From: Paracentrotus lividus | Lineage: Eukaryota; Echinodermata; Echinoidea; Camarodonta; Echinidae | DNA: 64,000 bases | NCBI GenBank assembly: GCA_940671915.1 | Contig: CALNVZ010000649.1 | Location: forward strand, 7,904,957 to 7,968,956 | Direction of reading: 5' to 3' | In this document: one piece after another, positions 56,347-64,000 of the stretch | How the letters are laid out: each line of letters opens with the position of its first letter | How positions within the stretch are numbered: the stretch's first letter is position 1 | The notes under the pieces: generated by a model | The model's database searches: none | What the model was told of the DNA's origin: nothing | What the model saw: only the letters and a program-made list of their open reading frames with translations | Program-made: the position numbers and the translations under genes

Positions 56347-56405
56347 TGGGTTTCCGTGGGGATTCCAACCTGATACCTCCTGATTACTAGACAGGCACTC
56401 TATCT
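56347..56405 (-). mobile_element. Degenerate tRNA-derived SINE head
   Basis: Minus strand: AGATAGAGTGCCTGTCTAG (A-box side), taatcaggaggtatcagg, then GGTTGGAATCCCCACGG (B-box like). Similar spacing to the 32.8-kb copy. No flanking body recognised. Confidence 0.5.
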
Positions 56406-57191
56406 GAAACCCAATAACTCTTCAATAATATTAGACTGCACGTTGATGGCCTGTGTGTACAAGTGTATGTGTGTGTGAGTAAGGATCGAGCTCGCGTTAA
56501 AACGGGTAAAAAAGCGTCTGCTAGGGAAAAACTTAAAGCGTGTAAACCTCATTATAGGGTACATGCAGGTAATATTGGCTACGTGAAGCAAATCATGTCG
56601 TGACCGGTGTGAGCGCCATATGTTGTTCAGTTTATGAAAATCTATCGTCATGAGATCATCAGATGCCGAAATTTCCCTGAGAAAATTGCTGAAAACCAAC
56701 AAGGTAGATAAAAATTACAGCATTTTTTTTACCCTGATGTAAAATTTGATATTTCACAGAATGTGATGGTGTAAAAAGTGTTTGAGGGGGTAACCTCAAT
56801 TGTTTGTATATTTAGTAAGCTTATAGCTAATATGATCATAATAGGGTGTACAGGTCAATGTTGTAATGAAGCCGGGTGCAATGTGGCACTGAATGTTTGC
56901 CTGACATAGCAAGAATTAGTGCAGGTAATATGGACAGTCCACAATGGGGGAAATGATTCTGGTACTTGGTATTACTTGGTATTGTATATTGATTTGTATA
57001 ATGAAAATTGTATTTTTTTTTTTTTTTTAATAAATACTAAATACATTAAAAGGAATATCTAGTCAAATTAATGAAGAGTCTTATAGTTTCAAATGATATC
57101 TTAAAGTTAATGATTTTCAACATTTTAAGCAAATACCAGAGACAGATTGAGTCACTGTAGTTAAAAAAAAAAAATTTAAATACATTAAATA

Positions 57192-58146
57192 CACTGTAAA
57201 AAAATGTTTGTATTTTTACAGCAAATCTGCTGTCAGCAGAGCCGCCATAAAAAAATGTAATTTAAAAAACAGTTTTATTGTAAATTTCTCCTGCTAATAA
57301 TTACGTGAGAAATACGAAATATACATCAGGAGTAACACATTTTTCCCGTTTTAACCAAATATGTAAGCTATAGAACTCTAATGATTTTTTTTTCTTCTCT
57401 TTCATTAATTATTAGAGGAGAAATTTACAGCAAAACTGTTATTTCAAATTACATTTTCGTATGGCGACTCTGCTGACATCACTTTGCTGTATTATTTTTT
57501 TTACAGTGTACACTGTAAAAAATATATGTATTTTTACAGGAAATCTGCTGTCAGCAGAGTCACCATAAAAAATGTAATTCAAAAAACAGTTTTGTTGTAA
57601 GTTTCTCCTGCAAATAATTACGTGAGAAATAAAAAATATACATCAGGAGTAACACATTTTGTTCCGTTTTAACCAAATACGTATGCTATAAAACTCTAAT
57701 GATATTTTTCCTTCTCAACATTATTCTTAGAGGAGAAATTTACAGCAAAACTGTTATTTCAAATTACATTTTCGTATGGCGACTCTGCTGACATCACTTT
57801 GCTGTATTATTTTTCTACAGTGTACACTGTAAAAAATATATGTATTTTTACAGGAAATCTGCTGTCAGCAGAGTCGCCATAAAAAAATGTAATTCAAAAA
57901 ACAGTTTTGTTGTAAGTTTCTCCTGCAAATAATTACGTGAGAAATAAAAAATATACATCTTCAGGAGTAATTTTGTTCCGTTTTAACCAAATACGTATGC
58001 TATAAAACTCTAATGATAATTTTCCTTCTCAACATTATTCTCAAGGGAGAAATTTACAGCAAAACTGTATTTTAAATTACATTTTAGTATGGCGACTCTG
58101 CTGACATCACTTTGCTGTATTTTGTCTGTATTTTTTTTTTACAGTG
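57192..58146. mobile_element. Three tandem copies of one ~315-bp MITE sharing TA junctions
   Basis: Copies at 57192-57508, 57511-57822 and 57825-58146. Each begins CACTGTAAAAA and ends TTTACAGTG, with TA at 57190-57191 and at each junction (57509-57510, 57823-57824, 58147-58148). Each copy is itself a fold-back: tctgctgtcagcagagtc near the start pairs with gactctgctgacatcac near the end, and tttctcct pairs with aggagaaa. All three are in the same orientation. Confidence 0.85.
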
Positions 58147-58155
58147 TACATAGTA

Positions 58156-58191
58156 TGCCCATATTACCTGCACATGCAGGTAATATGGGCA
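58156..58191. repeat. 36-bp near-perfect palindrome of GCAGGTAATATGG
   Basis: TGCCCATATTACCTGCA and TGCAGGTAATATGGGCA meet head to head; only the central CACATG/CATGTG breaks symmetry. Single copies of gcaggtaatatgg lie at 56565 (variant), 56921 and, inverted, 58356-58369. It starts 10 bases after the MITE triplet. Confidence 0.75.
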
Positions 58192-58199
58192 CTTTGGTG

Positions 58200-60090
58200 A
58201 TGACGTCAACATTTGTATATTGCAGACAGGGGGGGGGGGGGTTGGTGATAATTGTTTTTCTTCACAATAAAAGTTAGAGCAGTAGTTATTGATTCATATA
58301 AACAAAGATGATGCTGTCTGCCGTTTTGTAATTTTATGCAAATGAGCTTAGGTGGCCCATATTACCTGCATGTATATTTGTTCATAATAATGTAAAGTCA
58401 ATTGCTTCATTCTTTGACGGAAATCGATTTAACAACATCATAACGTGGACTGTCTGAAAAATAAATTATGTGGTGGAGTAAACATTCTAAGTTTGTTGCA
58501 TTAGGCCTATGTATTAGTATTCCTAATGTCTAACTTTAACTATATGCGAAAAAGCACCGAATTCGGAGAGGACATTTTTTGACGGATTTACACCCCATTT
58601 TGGGTTAATGGTCACAAAAAAAAAATGAAATTTAACTATAGCTTCTGGGGTTTTCAGTTTTTGAACTAATGAATTAAAATGATAAAGATGTGCAGGCTCG
58701 AAATTGGAAAAAAAATTAATGAGACACTCATTTTTGACCTAAAATGCAAGATATGGTCAATTTTGAGAAGTAAACATGCATTTCAGTAATTTATTTTTCT
58801 CTTGTATAGGTTGCTCTAACAGTGCCTATTAGCTTGCCATCCAAGATTTTAGATTACAGTACCCATATTTCTTTTGGGAATGCACAGAAGGCCCATTTTT
58901 ACGGTGTACCCTGATTGTTAAACAATTAACCCTTAACCCTTTTTAATTTTCAAATAATAAAATTCCATTTTCGGGTGAACGGAACCTTATTTTCTATAGG
59001 ATGACTACGGACTGAAGAACTAGTGTAACCAGACAAAATAGAGGTTGGCCTATTTAAAGTTCAGAAACATCTAACAAATAAATAAATAAATAAATAAAAA
59101 CAAAATATAAATCTAAGTAGCCTTGCAGCACGATTCAGCTCCAACGAAAGAACCCCCCAAAAAAAAAAAAAAAAAAAAAAGAAAAAAAATTGAAGTATCA
59201 TAATAGTTTTGTGTCGTTATAATAGATCTGTGTTTTAGAACAACGTCCAATTTTAATGTTTGTTCATCATCATCCGGTACTTCACTTATTATACAAAGTG
59301 TTGACAGACTTTTGTACTTAACGGTTGAAAGTGGGGCACGGTATAATTTTTGTAAATCTGAAAATACAATTTTAAAATGTCCTTTAGGATAGAATTATGA
59401 CTGAGATTACGGTAAAACTTATAACTTGAAAAATCATGAGTCTAAAAAGGAACATAAATATGCATCATTAGGACCTAACAATAAAAATATTTTGTATCAA
59501 TATTTGGGGTCCCGGCAAATAAGCCATATTTTTTTTTGTTTTTTTGATATAGGTCTAAAATAATTTTACACGTACGCGGAATGGGGACTCTTTTTCTCTG
59601 ATGAATGAGCTATTGATCCGTGTGGGGAAAAGGTTTATTTTCAGGGAAATAATAGTCACTACCAATAAAAGGTGGATGATCTGCTCTAACGGTCAAATTC
59701 AAATTTTCTCAACGAATAATTCAACGTGTACAAAATTGGTGTATGTAGTCACTTAAAAAATATATATATTATATAGTTTCGGTGTTTCCGCAAGAGACCA
59801 ATTTATTTGATATTATTCAATCTTACAAAAACTATAACCCACCTTTAAATGAACAAAAAATATGCACTTATAAATCATTCTATAATGCAATATTGTCGGT
59901 ATAATGTAGGTCTACTTTGGATCAATCACATTTTCCCCCTTAATGATCTAACTTAAATAAAGAACAAAATCTGCTATTAAAGCGGGTTTCTAATTTTCAT
60001 GGGTTCTTTCTACACCACCGTAGAAATGAAACAGCTGCACTTTATTGTCGATTATGTTCACAGTTGTGCAATTAAAACAACAAATTGAAT
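58200..60090. other. Intergenic, no gene seen
   Basis: AT-rich sequence with a G-run (58230), (taaa)n at 59072-59098 and an A-run at 59158-59188. No frame or RNA structure stands out. Confidence 0.5.
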
Positions 60091-60096
60091 TTCCAG

Positions 60097-60317
60097 ATCC
60101 AACTCGTACTCTACAACATTGCAACTTGCATGCCATTGGTTTTACTTTCGTTCTGTTGGAATAAGGACAATTATATCCATATAAAACGGATTAATACTGA
60201 TGTAGAAGTTTTCGTCAACCATCAAGGCTTTATTTACATAACGGAGGAATTGTTATTACGACTGGAGACCATCTACAGCTACAGCTACAGTCAGATTGGG
60301 GAAGACGATTTTCTCAG
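60097..60317 (+). CDS. Candidate orphan exon
   Basis: A frame open across 221 nt lies between an acceptor (aatttccag ending at 60096) and a strong donor (CTCAG|GTAAGT at 60318). It includes ATG at MPLVLLSFCWNK and continues HIKRINTDVEVFVNHQGF and IYITEELLLRLETI. Hydrophobic start and mixed composition; CpG-rich sequence begins right after the donor. No family recognised and no partner exon found downstream, so it may be a chance frame. Confidence 0.25.
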
Positions 60318-60329
60318 GTAAGTCGCACT

Positions 60330-63300
60330 GGCGGCGGCGCTGGCCAACAACTTGAACAAGGCCAACACAACACTCAACAGCAGATCCAGATCAGCTGGGT
60401 TGATGCTGAAGTATGTTAAGGGAAGTGCCATATCAAATTTGACTTCAATTTCAATTCAAAGTAAAATATCATTTTAACTTTCATCAATGATATTCCATTC
60501 TTAATATTCTAATGATCAATTAAAACAAAAAAAATCAGGAAATTTAATTAAAAATGATTTTTTTTTAAATGATTTTTTACAACACGACACTTCGCCAGGC
60601 TTGTCTTTTTCTTGTAGAAATCTAACAGTTAGATCTACTCAGCCTGGCTGTAGTATAGCAAGACTAGAAAGTGCTCATATGTACGCACTAACCCGTTTTG
60701 CATGCAGTTCAAACACTTTAGATTCTAATTTTTTGACATTTCACTTTTTGACAATGGATATTCAATTTTTAGGGTGGCAAATAAAACTTGCTGAAAATCA
60801 TTTTAATTTTTTAAAAAATCAAAATGTATTGTTGAGGTTAAGATTGAAACTGAAAGTTGAGGTTAGTTGGGTGTTTTGTTCTGTCAAAATCGCGAATTTA
60901 CATAAGCACTGCACAGACTTAAGCGCTCTTACCATACATTCTACAGTGAGTTTTCGACATGGCAGCGCAATGCGTGCACAGCTCTGATCATCTAGACTTA
61001 CAATGTATTGCGCTGCATACACCTAGAGGTCTACTGGATACATGTAACTAGTCTATTCCCACTTACACTCATATGCAAAGTCAATTCAAAATTGACCTTG
61101 CACTGGGAAGTGCTGTACAGTGGCAGTTTTCTCCAAATAGAAAGTCAATGCACAAAGATTGAATTGTTTGTTTCGAGCTCAAGTCAAGTGATCAGATATA
61201 GTGTCCCTTTCTCGTTAATATAAATAGTGCCCATTACTATGGTGTAACCGATCTCCATCCAGATTTATGGAAATCTCACTTTTCTTATTTCTAGACACAA
61301 AAAAAAATGTATATAAGCTCACTAAATTGACAAATTGTTCATATTTCATAGATAGATTGCTTTTGAATATATATATACATGATTCTAAGTTTTGAATGTA
61401 CATGTAGGCATGAACTCAACACTTGCCTTTTTGCCTTCTTTATGAGTATGTCTACATATATTGTGCATCTGTGAGTATAAAATTGCGCTTGCACTTACAC
61501 TTTTTTATTTTTTGGAATAAATGATCTACATGTACACTGATATTTTACTTCACTGAATTTTAAGAAATTCCAAATTTGTTTATTCATGTCCTTATATAGG
61601 AACAAATATTCAAACATATGACATCCACTCCTCTCTCCTTAAAACAAAAACAAATAAAGGGGGAAGTAATCTTCAAGTTTACATATGGTTGAAACAAAAT
61701 ATTGTCATGTGATTAAGTACATGTACTACAGTGTACCAGTTGAAGATCAGTAGTGAGGCAAAGAGGAAATCGCATGATCTAATAGGGTGGGAGAGGGGGT
61801 TCCCCATCAGGCTGGAAGTTGTACTGATGAGGAGAGTCCCCTGCACTTCTCATATCCCCAGTGCTCATTTAAGTCCCAAAATTTGAATTCTAGACGGGTC
61901 CCTCCCAAAAAATGAATGTTTAAAATTGGCTTTATTTTGTTTGTTTACTTGAAAGCAATATACAGTAAGTTCCTAGATGAAAAGGGTAAATTTGAAGCAC
62001 AGCAATAATACATTGTATAAAAATTAAATACATACTGTAAACTGTACATGTGTGTACATGTACATGTATTTCTACTCAGGGTAGCCATTTCTGTAGTACC
62101 TCAATACTGTTAACAATTTCTAACATTATGCATATTTAGAGATATACTGGTAGGCATGTACATGTACATGTATACATTTTGAAGCTCCATGGAAATAGAG
62201 TAAAGGGGAGTCCCTTGCAGTCTCTGCATGTGCAATATATACAAAGGGATTTCCCAATTCACATTGCTTTTTGTCAATACTTGTACAGTCATACAATGTT
62301 CATGTCATGCGACAAGCTTTCAAGAAGTCTTGAAACATCCAGAACATTTTCCATTATGTGTTTGAGCTTTACATACTAACTCCATGTAAATCTATTCTTA
62401 TGATGATCCTTGAACTATTGATACATGTAGGTCCAAGATATAATAATTTGAAATGATGTGGGACTTGTGTTTCAAAGCTTGGGCTTTAATATTGTGTCTG
62501 AGTCTTATTGTACATCATTTCATGCTGTAGACTTTACACATGTCAAAGTCAAAGTGGTCACTCAAACTTACAAAAAGTTTTGAGTTATATGAGAAAAGTG
62601 TTATCAATGACTTGAAAGCAATAATGCATGTACTCCAGGGGTACTCCAGGGTACAGCACTAATTGCAGTTGGTAAATTTAAAGAATCAGTGAACCCTGCA
62701 AAACTCAATAATGCACCATGATTGTAAAAGCACTTAAAAAAAGAAGAGAGAGAGAGGCTTAGAGGGTAATTTTGCAGCTCTTTTCAACAAAACTAGAGTT
62801 GGTTAAAACAACACTCCAATGTGAATACTGTGGTTATTTCCGTGGTAGTTTTATTTTCGCAAATTTTGGGCGTCCATCTTTGTGAAAATTTCCACTTCAA
62901 CATTTAAAGATTATACATTTGTAGTAATTAAAACATCACAAAAATTCCAGGGAAATTATCAACTCCCGAATTTCTGAAACTAGTCCAAAATACTAGTGAA
63001 AATATCTGTACGCTGTTGCATACACATTGAATTTTCAACCAGGAAAGCAATATGCATTTCAGAAACTATAAAATAAAGTTTATTGTGTGAATTTTACAAA
63101 CCATGTTGGTGGTACATGTACTTTATCTGCTTGAGATGATTTTTAGTCAGAATCTCAAACTTATTTCCTAATATCAATATAAATCTATAATACTCATTTT
63201 ACAGTGGATTGCATGAATTTTACACCATTTTGATAATATTAAGCAGAGATCCTATGCATATAGGTTGATTGGGAAAGAATATTATAAGAAAGAGAGAGAG

Positions 63301-64000
63301 AGAGAGAGAAAGAGATATTAAACATAAAATGGTTTTTGACTACACTACTACATGTAGTACCTGTAGAGTACCATGACAACCTGACAAATATGTCACTAAC
63401 CAAAACCCTTAAAATCAATAAGCAAGCAGCATAATATTAGTATGTGAATGTAAACTGAACTTTGCTTTCTCAATTATTGTTCATGTTCTATGCAGTGTGG
63501 GAATATATGTGCATTCCCCGATCCTTAGTCAGCATCTGTATTGTTGTTTGATTTCAATAGAAAGATTTGTGATACTATTGATTGACCCTGCATGGCAAAT
63601 AACACTACCCTGGGTTCAAATACAAACACAAGATTTCTCCTCCCGTATTTCGTGTATTCAAATCATTTTGTACATGTTCATGTACATTTGTACGTATTTT
63701 TAAAAATATATCTTTTTGCTATGGTTGTTGACAAGATGCAACATGTAGTAAAATGCTTATTTTGTATTTTTTATTTTGAATCTATTCAACACATGTGTAA
63801 CATGTATGGAAACTCTGATTTCTGCACACAGACCACAAAAAAGAAGCTTTTTTCCCCCACAGTGGAATCACTCTCTATTCTTTCACCAATAATACGTCAC
63901 TGCCTGACATGTATTATCCGACCTGGTAGGTACTTGTACATGTACGATGTAGGTACATGTAGGTAATATATGTACATGTAATACTAGTACCCCCCCCCCC
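60330..64000. other. Intergenic or intronic, no gene seen
   Basis: AT-rich DNA with many tacatgtac words (61.7, 62.0-62.2 and 63.9 kb), (ga)n at 63291-63316 and a terminal C-run. Open frames up to 128 codons (for example 60601-60987) lack splice logic or recognisable motifs. If the exon at 60097-60317 is real, this could be its first intron. Confidence 0.5.

Noticed and set aside
60601-60987. 128-codon + strand frame
   Set aside because: No known motif, no supporting splice sites, and typical of AT-rich chance frames.

Overview
This is a 64 kb piece of an animal nuclear genome: AT-rich, intron-rich and full of transposable-element remnants. It has GT-AG introns of 0.1 to 4.5 kb and metazoan gene families. 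The best guess for the organism is a marine invertebrate deuterostome, probably an echinoderm such as a sea urchin. That rests on the recognisable ZZZ3 and BTBD8 orthologs, the NTR-sushi-protease gene and the many fold-back elements (sea urchins are known for TU fold-back transposons). It is an inference. No species is proven.

Three protein-coding genes can be reconstructed exon by exon with consistent splice phases. (1) At 143-9288 (+) lie the last eight exons of a secreted protein with a netrin-like domain, one sushi domain and a trypsin-fold domain. The catalytic His is replaced by Ser and the catalytic Ser by His, so it is a pseudoprotease; its 5' end is outside the window. (2) At 17033-30879 (+) is the complete coding region of a ZZZ3 ortholog, an ATAC histone acetyltransferase complex subunit with a SANT domain and a ZZ zinc finger: 11 coding exons, 984 residues. 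(3) At 36663-51173 (-) is the complete coding region of a BTBD8-like double-BTB protein: 13 coding exons, 1047 residues, ending in a Ser/Gly/Arg-rich repeat tail. ZZZ3 and BTBD8 point tail to tail with 5.8 kb between them. Human ZZZ3 and BTBD8 both map to chromosome arm 1p, which hints at old linkage.

The rest is mostly mobile DNA: LINE fragments (1.8-2.1 kb and 7.4-8.8 kb), tRNA-derived SINEs (32.8, 40.1, 50.6 and 56.4 kb), several non-autonomous elements with terminal inverted repeats (piggyBac-like with TTAA, Harbinger-like with TAA, mariner-like with TA), a CT-rich satellite with an assembly gap (11.3-13.8 kb), a 46-bp minisatellite (42.0-42.7 kb) and a tandem triplet of one small element (57.2-58.1 kb). 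Three large elements (21.8-23.9, 45.6-47.0 and 51.6-53.9 kb) share similar termini (GGG-YMR-TTCCA). Several elements carry their own short motif repeated at intervals along the arms.

The observation most worth following is a 750-bp sequence present twice, inverted, at 16060-16833 and 54161-54910. Each copy lies upstream of the first coding exon of ZZZ3 or BTBD8, in the orientation of that gene, and each carries a consensus splice donor near its 3' end. The first coding exon of each gene is preceded by a splice acceptor. This suggests a mobile sequence acting as promoter plus noncoding first exon for both genes. Also notable are the His/Ser exchange in the pseudoprotease, a motif spaced about every 185 bp in a 4.1-kb element, and tandem duplications in BTBD8 that copied parts of two exons. 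From 55.5 kb to the end no gene is recognised.
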